A stretch of DNA of 64,000 nucleotides from Bacteroidales bacterium (GTDB lineage Bacteria; Bacteroidota; Bacteroidia; Bacteroidales; Paludibacteraceae), in NCBI GenBank assembly GCA_012837935.1, contig DUQG01000080.1, forward strand, positions 1 through 64,000, read 5' to 3'. The notes under the pieces are model-generated. The model searched no databases, was not told the origin of the DNA, and worked only from the letters and a program-made list of their open reading frames with translations. Position numbers and translations under genes: made by a program. Shown piece by piece: positions 34,405 to 44,195 of this stretch (its first letter is position 1; each line of letters starts with the position of its first letter).

Positions 34405-36738
34405 ATGAAAAAAATACTATTGATTTTTGCAGCTTTTACTTTTAGTCTAAGTTCTTTATTAGCTTCCCAAGGGGATATTAAAATTACTGCTGCTACGGTA
34501 ATTCAAGACAATAATTTTTCCGGAAGAGGAAATGATAACGAAGAAATTCTGAGACTGGAATTGACTACCAAAGGAAATACTTCTGTTGCATTTGAAAAAT
34601 TGGTAATGAATCTGAATGGAACTACCGATATTAATGAGGTTGAAGAGGTTAAAATTTACTCAAGTGGAAATTTTTCTAAATTCGATCCACGTAAACCACT
34701 TGCAGCCGGTGCAACACTTTTAGGTACAGCAACTCCACAAGAAGGCGAAATAACTATTTCACTGGACGGAGATATTGTGCCGGGTATCAATCATATTTGG
34801 ATAACTTACAAAGTAAAAGAGACAGCTAAAGAGGGAAATCAACTGGATGCAGAAGTAATTTCTATTGCTACGAGTGCTGAAAATTATATATTTGAAAATG
34901 GAAATCCCGATGGAAGTCGTGAGATTTTACTAAGAAGAACATTGGTATATGCGCCAGGTGATTATGGGTCGAAAAACTATCGCATTCCGGCTCTAACAAC
35001 TGCTGCTGACGGTTCGCTTGTAATTTTAACAGATAAGAGAAAATACAATGTGGTTGACTTACCTGAAGATATTGATGTGGTGGCGAACCGAAGTACAGAC
35101 GGCGGAAAAACTTGGTCGGAACCTGTTTTAGTAGCGCAAGGTCAAGGACATGGCAAAGGTTACGGTGATGTGGCAGTGATTACCTCAAATACCGGAATAT
35201 TAGTAGCACTTTACGTGGGTGGAAATGGAATATGGAAATCTAATCCGGAGCATATGAGTCGCACTTATATGTCAAGAAGTGCTGATCACGGCGTAACTTG
35301 GACTCCTCCGAAAGACATCACACCATTTATTTACGGTCCGGAATGTACAGATCTTGTTCGTGCAAAGTGGCCCGGTTTGTTCTTCGGTTCCGGTCATGGT
35401 TTATGTACTCGTGATGGTAGATTGATGGCAGTAGTAGCGGTACGTGAGCCGGGAATGAACGGATTGCAAAATTATGCAGTTTATTCCGACGATGATGGCG
35501 AAACGTGGCAAGTTTCGGAAAGAGCTATTATTGGCGGCGATGAAGCGAAGGTTGTGGAGTTAAATAATGGCGATATTCTGATGAGTAGTCGTATATTTGG
35601 CAACAGACTTTGGGCAAAATCTTCCGATGGCGGTATAACTTGGGGACCAAGAAACAGTTGGAAAGAGATCTGGGGAAATGCTTGTGATGCTGATATTATT
35701 CGCTATACATCTACAAAAGACGGTTATGAAAAAGATAGGATTTTACACACTTTACCCAACCACAGCACCCGTAGAAATGTAACTATGTGGATAAGCTATG
35801 ATGAAGGAACAACTTGGCCTGTGAAGAAAACCATTGCTTCAAATGAATCTGCTTATTCATCTCTTACTATTTTACCTGATGGAACAATTGGTGTTTACAT
35901 CGAAGAAAACGAAACAGAGCCATACAAAATGTATTTTTTGAACTTCTCATTGGATTGGCTGACAGATGGTGCAGATAGCTATATTCCTTTGGGAAAAGAA
36001 ACGAAAGTGGTAGGACAACCTGAAATTTCATTGGCTTCAGGAAGGTATGCACCACCTCAAACAATTACATTATCAACAGCTACAAAAGAAGCATCTATTT
36101 ACTATACGTTGGATGGTTCAACACCCAATAAAAACGCTACTTTATATACAGAGCCGATAGTTCTGAAAGAATCAGCTGCTTTGAAAGTGATTGCAATTAA
36201 AGAAGGAATGGCAAACAGTGTTGTATCTGCAGCAGATTACACGATTGGTTATCTTATTCCTGTACAAAATAGAGGTGTTGTGTCGGATAGATTTTTAACA
36301 AAAATAAAAACTAAAAAAGCTGTAAAGAATATTAATTATACTAGCTCTGCTCCACCTGCTTCTCATTATATTTATCACAAAGAGGCTGCTGTTTCAGCTG
36401 CACGAGGTAAATCTTTTAACTTAAATATAACCGCAAGTCCCGACAAAAAAGATGGTATGCAGTGGTGTCAGGCTATTATTTTGGTTGACTGGAATCAAGA
36501 TTTTGATTTTGCAGATGAAGGAGAACGAATTGCAATTATTGGAGATAGAGAAACAGATAATAGTGCAACAGTAATGAATGTATCGCAAAAAATAACTGTA
36601 CCCCAAACAGCAAAATTAGGTAGAACTAGAATAAGAGTGATTTATACAGATGCTTGGCGTCCGGCGAATTATGCGGACTTAGGAGAAGATCCTGTAGATA
36701 AAGGACGTGTGCACGATTTTGATTTAATAGTAAAATAA
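34405..36738 (+). CDS. Exo-alpha-sialidase (GH33), no sorting domain
   Basis: Releases terminal sialic acid from glycans. The 777-residue protein has a signal peptide (MKKILLIFAAFTFSLSSLLAS), a BNR-associated N-terminal sandwich (about 22-180), and the six-bladed sialidase domain (about 185-535) with the Arg-triad motif YRIP, acid Asp region DLPEDID, and five Asp boxes (STDGGKTW, SADHGVTW, SDDDGETW, SSDGGITW, SYDEGTTW). After it come a chitobiase-type C-terminal sandwich (YYTLDGSTPN) and a GEVED domain (VDWNQDFDFADEGERI). It ends directly after GEVED, without the T9SS domain present in its tandem paralog, so its final location (periplasm or medium) is unclear. Confidence 0.92.
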   Translation: MKKILLIFAAFTFSLSSLLASQGDIKITAATVIQDNNFSGRGNDNEEILRLELTTKGNTSVAFEKLVMNLNGTTDINEVEEVKIYSSGNFSKFDPRKPLAAGATLLGTATPQEGEITISLDGDIVPGINHIWITYKVKETAKEGNQLDAEVISIATSAENYIFENGNPDGSREILLRRTLVYAPGDYGSKNYRIPALTTAADGSLVILTDKRKYNVVDLPEDIDVVANRSTDGGKTWSEPVLVAQGQGHGKGYGDVAVITSNTGILVALYVGGNGIWKSNPEHMSRTYMSRSADHGVTWTPPKDITPFIYGPECTDLVRAKWPGLFFGSGHGLCTRDGRLMAVVAVREPGMNGLQNYAVYSDDDGETWQVSERAIIGGDEAKVVELNNGDILMSSRIFGNRLWAKSSDGGITWGPRNSWKEIWGNACDADIIRYTSTKDGYEKDRILHTLPNHSTRRNVTMWISYDEGTTWPVKKTIASNESAYSSLTILPDGTIGVYIEENETEPYKMYFLNFSLDWLTDGADSYIPLGKETKVVGQPEISLASGRYAPPQTITLSTATKEASIYYTLDGSTPNKNATLYTEPIVLKESAALKVIAIKEGMANSVVSAADYTIGYLIPVQNRGVVSDRFLTKIKTKKAVKNINYTSSAPPASHYIYHKEAAVSAARGKSFNLNITASPDKKDGMQWCQAIILVDWNQDFDFADEGERIAIIGDRETDNSATVMNVSQKITVPQTAKLGRTRIRVIYTDAWRPANYADLGEDPVDKGRVHDFDLIVK

Positions 36739-36797
36739 TCTCTCTCGGTTATTTGTTTATCAAAATAGCTTTTTCATAAAATAATTCATTTTTTAAC

Positions 36798-36841
36798 AAA
36801 CTACAAATTGCACAGAAATTGGTGTAATTTGTAGTTTTTTT
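36798..36841 (+). terminator. Intrinsic terminator after sialidase 1
   Basis: Perfect 12-bp AT-rich stem AAACTACAAATT / AATTTGTAGTTT with a 16-base loop and a run of T, 60 bases after the stop. Confidence 0.65.
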
Positions 36842-36946
36842 AGATTTTGATAATAAATACATATCTGAAAATAATGATGAAAAAACACGTTTAATAAAAA
36901 ATTCTTGTTAAATATGAGTTAATTTTAAAATAATTAACCATATTGC

Positions 36947-36977
36947 TTTGGAATTTTTATTTTTATTAGTATCTTTG
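36947..36977 (+). promoter_or_regulatory. Promoter of sialidase 2
   Basis: TTTG (36947-36950), 19 bases, TATCTTTG plus C (36970-36978): a textbook Bacteroidetes -33/-7 pair, 47 bases upstream of the ATG. Confidence 0.75.
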
Positions 36978-37024
36978 CAAACATTAAAATTATCAGAGTA
37001 TTAACAAGTTAAATTATTAAACTT

Positions 37025-40000
37025 ATGAGAAAATTATTATTCTTTTTTGTGGCTTTTTCTTTAAGCCTAGGTTCAGTATTTGCTCAAAGTGGCAAGTATC
37101 TGGAGTTTGACGGATCAAGTAGGTATATGAAGATACCTCACCATTCCGACTTTAATGTTACTGCAAGTGAAAGCTTTACAATAAGCATGTGGGTGTATGT
37201 TCCCGATATTCCTAGTGGTGCGGATGGTCGTTATTTAGCAAAACGTTGTACCAATACTGCAATTAATAAATCCGGTTATGAGTTTATTGGTGCATATAGA
37301 ACAGATCAGTTTTTTGGTACTAACTCTCCCGGCACAACCGGAACTCATGCGCTGTCTAAATGGTCATCAGGTCAAGCCGGAAAATGGACTCATATTGCAT
37401 TCGTAGTGGATAAAACAACCGAAAATGCTTACCAATACGTTGATGGTGAGGAAGTGGCTACTAGTAGTGGCGCCAATGTTTCCAATTGGGTTGTTGATAA
37501 TACTTTTGATGTCTATATTGGTTGTGGTCTGAGAGGTGATAATCAAGATTTGACCTATTTTAATAAATTTTATGCTGATGATATTCGTTTTTGGAAAAGA
37601 GCACTTTCAGCCAGTGAAATTGTAGCAGATCAAACAGCGACAGTAACTGCTGCTACAGATGGTTTAATCGCAGCTTATGATTTTGAAAATATCAGTGAAG
37701 ACAATATCGTTGAAGATATTAAAGGAAATCACCCGGCTACACTTGTAGGATTCCCTACTAAGGGGAATATTGAAATTACCGGTTCTACCGTAGTTCAAGA
37801 TAATAACTACTCCGGAAGAGGAAATGACAATGAAGAAATTCTGAGACTGGAATTGACTACCAAAGGAAATACTTCAGTTGCATTTGACAAATTGGTAATG
37901 AATATGAATGGAACTACCGATATTAATGAAATTGAAGAGGTTAAAATTTACACAACCAGAACTTCTTCTAAATTCGATCCACGTAAACCACTTACCGGCG
38001 TTGCAAAACTTTTGGCTACGGTAGCTCCTCAAGAAGGTGAAATGACAATTCCACTAGATGGAACTATTACACCGGGTATCAATAATATTTGGGTAACTTT
38101 CAAAGTAAAAGAGACAGCTAAAGAAGGAAATCAATTGGATGCAGAGGTAATTTCTATCTCAACAGAATTAGAAACTCATACATTTGAAAATGGGAATCCT
38201 GCCGGAAGTCGTGAAATTATGCTTAGAAGAACCTTGGTTTACGGTCCTGGTGATTACGGTTCTACAAACTATCGTATTCCGGCTATTACAACTGCTGATG
38301 ATGGCGCACTTGTAATTTTGACAGACAAGAGAAAATATAATTCGGGTGACCTGCCACAAGACATTGATATAGTAGCCAATAGAAGTATTGATGGTGGAAA
38401 AACCTGGTCCGAGCCGATTTTAGTAGCTCAAGGCACCGGATATGGCAAAGGTTTCGGTGATGTGGCTGTTATTAAATCGAATACCGGAAAATTAGTTGCA
38501 TTATACGTGGGAGGAAATGGATTATTTTATTCTGTTCCTACTAATTTGATTCGCACTTATATGTCAACAAGTGATGATAATGGACAAACTTGGACTTCTC
38601 CAAAAGATATTACATCACAGATTTACGGTCCTGAATGTTCAGACCCTGTTCGTTCACAGTGGCAAGGTTTATTCTTTGGTTCAGGTCATGCTTTGTGTAC
38701 TCGCGACGGCAGACTAATGGCTGTAATAGCTGTTCGTGAACCGGGAATGAATGGATTGCAAAACTATGCTGTTTATTCAGACGATGATGGTGAAACATGG
38801 CATGTGTCAAATAGAGCAATTGTAGGCGGTGATGAGGCTAAAGTAGTAGAGCTGAATAATGGCGATATCTTAATGAGTAGTCGTACAAGTGGAAACAGAC
38901 TTTGGGCAAAATCATCTGACGGCGGTGTAACTTGGGGTTCAAAAAACAACTGGCCGGAAATAACCGGAAATGCTTGTGACGCGGATATTATTCGCTATAC
39001 ATCTACTGTAGATGGTTATGATAAAGATAGGATTTTACATACTTTACCAAATCATAGTGCTCGTAGAAATGTAACGATGTGGATAAGCTACGATGAAGGA
39101 ACGACTTGGCCTGTTAAGAAAACCATTGCTCGAAACACATCAGCCTATTCATCTGTTACTATTTTGCCTGATGGAACAATCGGTGTATATGTAGAGGAAG
39201 ACGAAAATGCACCTGCATACAAAATGTATTTCTTAAACTTCTCACTGGATTGGCTGACGAATGGTGCGGATAGTTATACAGCAGCAGGTACAGAGGTTGT
39301 AGCACAGCCAGAAATTTCATTGGAATCAGGAAAATACGATCCACCTCAAACTATTACTTTGACAACTGCTACGGAAGGAGCTTCTATCTACTATACACTA
39401 GATGGTTCAACACCCAATAAAAACGCTACGTTATATACTGAGCCGATTGTATTGGAAGAATCAGCCACTTTGAAAGCGATTGCAATCAAAGAAGGAATGG
39501 CAAATAGTACTGTTGTATCAGCAACTTACACGATTGGTTATGTTATTCCGGGACAATATATGGCTGTTGGTCCGGATAGATATTTGACCAATGTAACTAC
39601 AGAAGACGGTATAGCCAATATAGATTATGCAGCTTCAGCTGCACCTGCTTCTCACTACATTTATCACAAAGAGACCTCAGTTTCTGCTGTTCAAGGAAAA
39701 ACATTTAAGCTTAATCTTACAGCTTTACCTGATCAAGCAGATGGTTTGCAATTCTGTCAAGCAATTATTTTGGTTGACTGGAATCAAGACTATGATTTTG
39801 CAGATGAAGGGGAGCGAATTGCAATTATCGGAAATAGAGCAACAAACAATAGTGCTACTGTGATGAATATATCACAAGCGATAACTATTCCCGCTACAGC
39901 AAAATTAGGTAAAACCAGAATAAGAGTGGTATATAGTGATGCTTGGCGTTCAACATCTTATAAAGATTTAGGAGAAGATCCTCTACACAAGGGACGTATG

Positions 40001-40303
40001 TATGATTTCAATTTAATAGTAGAAGATGGAACATCCGTAAATGATGTGTTAGCTTCTGAATTACGTGCATTCCCAAATCCGGTTAAAGATTTTGTAAATG
40101 TAGTATTGCCAAAGAGCGGTAATTACACGCTTACGCTAAATAATTTGGAAGGAAAAACCATTGAAACAAGAAATATTCGTATAAATCAAGAAGGCGAATA
40201 TAGACTTGATTTAACTTCATTCTCAGCTTCTACAATGATATTGAATGTAAAACACGAAAGTGGTTTTGAAAAGTCAATAAAATTGATGAAACAAGGGAAA
40301 TAA
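37025..40303 (+). CDS. Exo-alpha-sialidase (GH33) with LamG-like domain and T9SS sorting domain
   Basis: A 1092-residue secreted enzyme. In order: signal peptide (to SVFAQ), a concanavalin A/LamG-like domain (about 22-245, KYLEFDGSSRYMKIP, FYADDIRFWKRALS), BNR-associated sandwich, GH33 domain with YRIP, DLPQDID and Asp boxes (SIDGGKTW, SDDNGQTW, SDDDGETW, SSDGGVTW, SYDEGTTW), chitobiase-type sandwich, GEVED domain (VDWNQDYDFADEGERI) and a type A T9SS sorting domain (about 1015-1092, LRAFPNPVKDFVNVVL... SIKLMKQGK). The extra lectin-like and sorting domains suggest surface attachment or release by T9SS. The shared core is nearly identical to sialidase 1 over long stretches. Confidence 0.94.
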   Translation: MRKLLFFFVAFSLSLGSVFAQSGKYLEFDGSSRYMKIPHHSDFNVTASESFTISMWVYVPDIPSGADGRYLAKRCTNTAINKSGYEFIGAYRTDQFFGTNSPGTTGTHALSKWSSGQAGKWTHIAFVVDKTTENAYQYVDGEEVATSSGANVSNWVVDNTFDVYIGCGLRGDNQDLTYFNKFYADDIRFWKRALSASEIVADQTATVTAATDGLIAAYDFENISEDNIVEDIKGNHPATLVGFPTKGNIEITGSTVVQDNNYSGRGNDNEEILRLELTTKGNTSVAFDKLVMNMNGTTDINEIEEVKIYTTRTSSKFDPRKPLTGVAKLLATVAPQEGEMTIPLDGTITPGINNIWVTFKVKETAKEGNQLDAEVISISTELETHTFENGNPAGSREIMLRRTLVYGPGDYGSTNYRIPAITTADDGALVILTDKRKYNSGDLPQDIDIVANRSIDGGKTWSEPILVAQGTGYGKGFGDVAVIKSNTGKLVALYVGGNGLFYSVPTNLIRTYMSTSDDNGQTWTSPKDITSQIYGPECSDPVRSQWQGLFFGSGHALCTRDGRLMAVIAVREPGMNGLQNYAVYSDDDGETWHVSNRAIVGGDEAKVVELNNGDILMSSRTSGNRLWAKSSDGGVTWGSKNNWPEITGNACDADIIRYTSTVDGYDKDRILHTLPNHSARRNVTMWISYDEGTTWPVKKTIARNTSAYSSVTILPDGTIGVYVEEDENAPAYKMYFLNFSLDWLTNGADSYTAAGTEVVAQPEISLESGKYDPPQTITLTTATEGASIYYTLDGSTPNKNATLYTEPIVLEESATLKAIAIKEGMANSTVVSATYTIGYVIPGQYMAVGPDRYLTNVTTEDGIANIDYAASAAPASHYIYHKETSVSAVQGKTFKLNLTALPDQADGLQFCQAIILVDWNQDYDFADEGERIAIIGNRATNNSATVMNISQAITIPATAKLGKTRIRVVYSDAWRSTSYKDLGEDPLHKGRMYDFNLIVEDGTSVNDVLASELRAFPNPVKDFVNVVLPKSGNYTLTLNNLEGKTIETRNIRINQEGEYRLDLTSFSASTMILNVKHESGFEKSIKLMKQGK

Positions 40304-40322
40304 TCTGATAGTTTTATAATTC

Positions 40323-40358
40323 AAAAAGGGGGACATAGCAATATGTTTCCCCTTTTTT
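40323..40358 (+). terminator. Intrinsic terminator after sialidase 2
   Basis: AAAAAGGGGGACAT and ATGTTTCCCCTTTTTT form a near-perfect hairpin with a short loop and a T run, 20 bases after the stop. Confidence 0.7.
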
Positions 40359-40465
40359 ATTTTTTAACTCTATTTGCGAAAATTTCGTACTAAAAGCAGA
40401 TTCAACTATTTTTCTTTCTATAAAATATCACTACTTTTGAAACCTCTAAGAGATTACGGAGAAAT

Positions 40466-40546
40466 ATGATTAAAAAACTTTCCTACATACTATTTTCACT
40501 ATCTATTATTTTAATATTTGTTGCTTGCAAATCAGACGAAACATAG
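40466..40546 (+). pseudogene. N-terminal scrap of a lipoprotein gene
   Basis: ATG at 40466 after a purine-rich ribosome site (GGAGAA) encodes 26 residues with a clean lipoprotein signal (IIFVACKSDET pattern: LIFVACKSDET) and then stops at TAG, 40544-40546. The frame stops where an unrelated TolC-type sequence begins in another frame. It is the 5' end of a deleted gene or, less likely, a tiny real lipoprotein. Confidence 0.5.
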
Positions 40547-40824
40547 AGCAAGAGGTTAGAAATCTTGTGTCGAATCTAACAAGCAGCTTAAAACGTCTGC
40601 AGTTGCTCGAAAAGAACCTGACGATTGCCGAAAAAAGTTTTGAAATCACACGTCAGCGCTTTTCCGATGGCGATATCGACAGTCAATCGCTCGCGCTGGA
40701 ACGTAATCGTCTGAATAATGCCTACGTTTCGCACCTAAATGCCTATATCAATTATCAGATGCAGCTTGCCGATTTGATGCGACGGACTTTCTACGATTTT
40801 AAAAATAATAGGGAAGTGAGGTAG
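40537..40824 (+). pseudogene. C-terminal remnant of a TolC-type outer-membrane efflux protein
   Basis: About 95 residues (RNIEQEVRNLVSNLTSSL... TFYDFKNNREVR) are the last coiled-coil part of a TolC/OEP family protein, which is normally over 400 residues. The beta-barrel strands and the first helical hairpins are missing and there is no proper start; the frame is joined out of phase to a lipoprotein 5' end. No MFP or RND pump genes are nearby. A deletion that fused two unrelated genes explains the structure. Confidence 0.75.
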
Positions 40825-40980
40825 GAAAGAACAAGGAGAAAAGAACAAGGAGCAAAGACGATGTGAAAGATAAAATATGAGAGATGAGAAATGAAACCTG
40901 CCTACGGCAGGCAGGGATGGAAGACGCTAGATGGTTTATTGTGATTTTTTTCTTTATAATATGTATTCTTTGGTATAGGA

Positions 40981-41011
40981 AATTCCCCCTTTAGGGGACC
41001 AGGGGGCAGTT
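40981..41011. repeat. C/G palindrome copy E (supplies the argE stop codon)
   Basis: ATTCCCCCTTTAGGGG followed by ACCAGGGGGCAG. On the minus strand the last argE codons, CPLVP and TAA, are read from it. Confidence 0.75.
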
Positions 41012-42052
41012 CAACAACTCAAAATAAATCTCAATCGCCTGCTCTATTTCATAGATTTCAATAAATTCATCGGCGGTATGTGAGCGGGATGATTTTCCGG
41101 GACCGATTTTTACGCTCGGAAACGACATAAGAGCTTGGTCGGAAAGGGTAGGGGAACCGAAAATTTCTCTACCTATTTTTTTTGCTTTCGCAACAATCGG
41201 GTGGTCAAGTGGAGTAGCGGATGAACTTAATCGGGTTGAACGTGGCTCAGCATCGCATGTTACGTGCTTTTTTATCTCTTCTAAAATTTCTTGATTGGAA
41301 TAAAGTTCGTTGCTGCGAATATCCACTACAAATGTGCATTTATCAGGCACTACGTTATGTTGCGTTCCGGCATTGATTTGCGTTACTGACATTTTTACTT
41401 CGCCTAAAAAATCCGATTTTTTCTCAAAACGGTAATTCCTGAACCATTCAATATCTTGTAAAGCCTTGTAAATGGCATTTTCGCCTTCATTTCTTGCAGC
41501 GTGTCCGGCTTTCCCGTGAGCGGTGCAGTCCAGTACCATCAGCCCTTTTTCCGCCACGGCAAGTTGCATTTCTGTCGGTTCGCCCACCACGGCAAAATCA
41601 ATTTTCGGTAGTTCTTTCAGCAATAATTCTATGCCGTTTTTTCCCGAAACTTCTTCTTCGGCTGTGGCTGCGAAAATTAAGTTGTAAGGTTGATTATTTT
41701 GTGAAAGCAAGAAAAATGTATGAAGCAGAGATACTACGGAAGCTCCGGCATCGTTACTGCCCAAACCATAAATTTTTCCATCGATTTCAGTCGGTGTAAA
41801 CGGGTCTTTTGTCCATCCTGTAACGGGTTTTACCGTGTCAATATGAGAGTTTAAGAGTAGGGTAGGGCGGCTGCTGTCAAAACCATTTGCCACTGTCCAC
41901 ACGTTGTTTTGTAGCCTTGAAACTGTGTAACCTTTCTCTTCGATGTATTTCTTAATCAAATCAGCACAATGCTCTTCTTCCCTGCTATACGAAGGGATTT
42001 CAATCATCTTTTTCAGTAAGGAAACAGCGTCTAATGAGTGATTTGTGAACAT
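40991..42052 (-). CDS. argE: M20 deacylase, N-acetyl(succinyl)ornithine/citrulline deacetylase
   Basis: Zinc-dependent M20 hydrolase of 353 residues. Metal ligands and catalytic acids are visible in NSHIDTVKP (His, Asp), SNDAGASVV (bridging Asp), ATAEEEVSG (catalytic Glu pair), VGEPTEM (Glu) and SHTADEF (His). Location beside argB and argF' points to removal of the N-acyl group from acylated citrulline or ornithine in arginine synthesis; DapE-like substrates are the alternative. The last five residues (CPLVP) and stop come from a palindromic element. Confidence 0.85.
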   Translation of the reverse strand: MFTNHSLDAVSLLKKMIEIPSYSREEEHCADLIKKYIEEKGYTVSRLQNNVWTVANGFDSSRPTLLLNSHIDTVKPVTGWTKDPFTPTEIDGKIYGLGSNDAGASVVSLLHTFFLLSQNNQPYNLIFAATAEEEVSGKNGIELLLKELPKIDFAVVGEPTEMQLAVAEKGLMVLDCTAHGKAGHAARNEGENAIYKALQDIEWFRNYRFEKKSDFLGEVKMSVTQINAGTQHNVVPDKCTFVVDIRSNELYSNQEILEEIKKHVTCDAEPRSTRLSSSATPLDHPIVAKAKKIGREIFGSPTLSDQALMSFPSVKIGPGKSSRSHTADEFIEIYEIEQAIEIYFELLNCPLVP

Positions 42053-42088
42053 CGAAGTTGGTTTATTTAAATTTAATACAGAGAAAAT

Positions 42089-43195
42089 TTATTTATATAT
42101 TTCGATAAGCTTTTTTAATAATTCTTCACCTCTCAAATTTATTGCTAATATTTTCCCATTTTTATCCAATAGAAAATTTGAAGGTATTGACGTTATCCCA
42201 TATTTTTTAGCTACATCATTTTCCCATCCTTTTAAGTCAGAAACTTGAATCCAATTAAGGTTATCTTTTTTTATAGCATTGAGCCAATTTTCTTTTTTTG
42301 TATCCAATGAAACAGCAATAATTTCAAAACCCTTGCTTTTATAACTCTCATAAACCTTTTTTAAATTTAGATTTTCTGCTCTACAAGGTCCGCACCAACT
42401 TGCCCAAAAATCAACTAATAAGTATTTGCCTCTTAAAGATTCTATATTTACTATTTTACCGGTAGAATCTGGTTGAGAAAACGTCAATGGTTGAGTTGTT
42501 AACTTGTCAATTTCAAATAATTGATATTGTATTTCCTTTCCAATTGAATGTTGTCTTAAATTGGCTGAAAGGCTATTAAAGATATTTCTTGAATGTTCTT
42601 TATCAATGGATTGACTAACTATCGAGAGCTGATTTAAACTTTCAAAACAATTAGGATACTTTTGTATAAAAGCAAGTCTGACCGAAAGTTGCTCTTTTTT
42701 GAGTAATTCGTACTGACTTTTAAATCTTTGAGCCTTAATTGTATCCTTCTGTTCATTTGCCTTGGAAATGCTATCGACGATTTGATTGTTTTTTCTAATC
42801 AATGGATTCAATACAAAGCTTAGAGAATCAGATAATTTATTATCTATTGAGCCTGAAACCTTAGCTTCCCATATGGCGTCAGCATTACCAGAAAAAGTCA
42901 ACTTGGAATTATTATCTAAAATAAATGGTTTCCAGCCTTTGCCATTTTTAATTAATATTGAATAATAATTTGTTTCATTTACACGACCATGTAAATAAAA
43001 TTCTTCATTATGAACTACACAAGAATCAAGTAAAATAACTTTTGAATCACTTTTCATTCCATTACCTCGTTGAGTGAGGTATAATTGTTTGCCCTCTGCA
43101 TTTAGCATTGTCCCTCTAATCTCATATCCATTAGATTCTTGACCTTTAGTAACAATAGCAAAAAAAATGAAAATTATAAATGTAAGTTGTTTCAT
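42089..43195 (-). CDS. TlpA-like thioredoxin-fold protein with DUF4369 domain
   Basis: A 368-residue exported protein (start ATG 43195: MKQLTFIIFIFFAIVTKGQ). Residues about 20-120 match DUF4369 (YEIRGTMLNAEGKQLYLTQ), then a helical linker, then a thioredoxin domain (about 235-368) with active site FWASWCGPCR and cis-Pro in SIPSNFLLD. It likely reduces periplasmic disulfides. This design is a Bacteroidetes speciality. Its place between argE and argB, with 36 bases to argE, is odd; operon membership is likely but a link to arginine is not. Confidence 0.85.
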   Translation of the reverse strand: MKQLTFIIFIFFAIVTKGQESNGYEIRGTMLNAEGKQLYLTQRGNGMKSDSKVILLDSCVVHNEEFYLHGRVNETNYYSILIKNGKGWKPFILDNNSKLTFSGNADAIWEAKVSGSIDNKLSDSLSFVLNPLIRKNNQIVDSISKANEQKDTIKAQRFKSQYELLKKEQLSVRLAFIQKYPNCFESLNQLSIVSQSIDKEHSRNIFNSLSANLRQHSIGKEIQYQLFEIDKLTTQPLTFSQPDSTGKIVNIESLRGKYLLVDFWASWCGPCRAENLNLKKVYESYKSKGFEIIAVSLDTKKENWLNAIKKDNLNWIQVSDLKGWENDVAKKYGITSIPSNFLLDKNGKILAINLRGEELLKKLIEIYK

Positions 43196-43283
43196 ATCAG
43201 TCTTTTTAGTATGGTTACTAACAACGAATTTTACAAAGAGTTTCAACTATTTATTTTGTTACAAAACTTTGTTAAAGCACTCT

Positions 43284-43303
43284 AAATCCGCAATTGCGGA
43301 TTT
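43284..43303. repeat. 20-bp perfect palindrome after argB
   Basis: AAATCCGCAATTGCGGATTT in the argB-TlpA spacer. On the plus strand it is followed by a T-rich run, but no plus gene ends here; on the minus strand there is no U tract. It may be a repeated palindrome or a weak processing hairpin. Confidence 0.45.
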
Positions 43304-43361
43304 CCTCTTTTTTCTTTGTTTTAGATTTATCTGTGTCTCTGTGTTGATAAATTACTAAAAA

Positions 43362-44144
43362 TTACAGTTTTATCTTCGTTCCCGAATTTTCATCTTTTAT
43401 CAAATCAGCTCTTGTGATTACCACTTCATCCACACCGGCTTTCAGTGCATCAAAGGAATTTTCAAGTTTGGGTATCATTCCGCCGGAAATAACTCCCTCA
43501 GCCACAAGTTTTCCAAACGATGCTTGGTTGATATGGTCGATTACACTTTCGTCGTCGTTTTCATTGGCTAAAACGCCCTTTTTTTCAAAGCAAAAAACCA
43601 ACTTTACATCAAAGAATTTTGCCAATGCTTTTGCAGCTTCTGCCGCAATGGTATCGGCATTAGTGTTTAGCAAATTGCCTTTTTTGTCGTGTGTCAAAGG
43701 TGCAAGAACAGGCGTAATCCCCTTTTCAATCAAATCGGCAAGCATAGCACCGTTAACTTCCTTTACATCGCCCACGTAGCCGTAATCTACATCTTTCACG
43801 GGACGTTTTTCACTTCGCATATAATTCAGGTCGGCTCCTGTCAGTCCCAATGCATTCACATCCAAAGCCTGCAAGCCCGTAACGATATTTTTATTCACCA
43901 AACCGCCGTAAACCATTGTAACTACTTGTAACATATTGCGGTCGGTAATCCGGCGACCGTTTACCATTTGGGTTTCCATGCCCAGTTGCTCAGCCAATGC
44001 TGTAGCGGAACGTCCACCGCCGTGTACAAGCACTTTGTTGCCTTTTATTTCAGAAAAATCCGTCAGTAGTTGTTTCAGCGTTCGCGGGTCTTCAACAATT
44101 TTTCCGCCGACTTTTATAATTTTCAGTTGTCTTTTATTGCTCAT
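43362..44144 (-). CDS. argB: Acetylglutamate (N-acylglutamate) kinase
   Basis: Second step of arginine synthesis: phosphorylation of N-acetyl- or N-succinyl-glutamate. The 260-residue amino-acid kinase has IIKVGGKIVED (phosphate loop), LVHGGGRSATALAEQLG, NGRRITD (acyl-glutamate site), NTNADTIAAEAA and VISGGMIPKLENSFDAL. I chose ATG 44144 (MSNKRQLKIIKVGG) over one six codons upstream. Given the succinylornithine-type argF' nearby, the substrate may be N-succinylglutamate. Confidence 0.9.
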   Translation of the reverse strand: MSNKRQLKIIKVGGKIVEDPRTLKQLLTDFSEIKGNKVLVHGGGRSATALAEQLGMETQMVNGRRITDRNMLQVVTMVYGGLVNKNIVTGLQALDVNALGLTGADLNYMRSEKRPVKDVDYGYVGDVKEVNGAMLADLIEKGITPVLAPLTHDKKGNLLNTNADTIAAEAAKALAKFFDVKLVFCFEKKGVLANENDDESVIDHINQASFGKLVAEGVISGGMIPKLENSFDALKAGVDEVVITRADLIKDENSGTKIKL

Positions 44145-44195
44145 TTTCGAAATCATTCTCAATCAGAAAAATCATACAAATCACCGTTTAGACTT

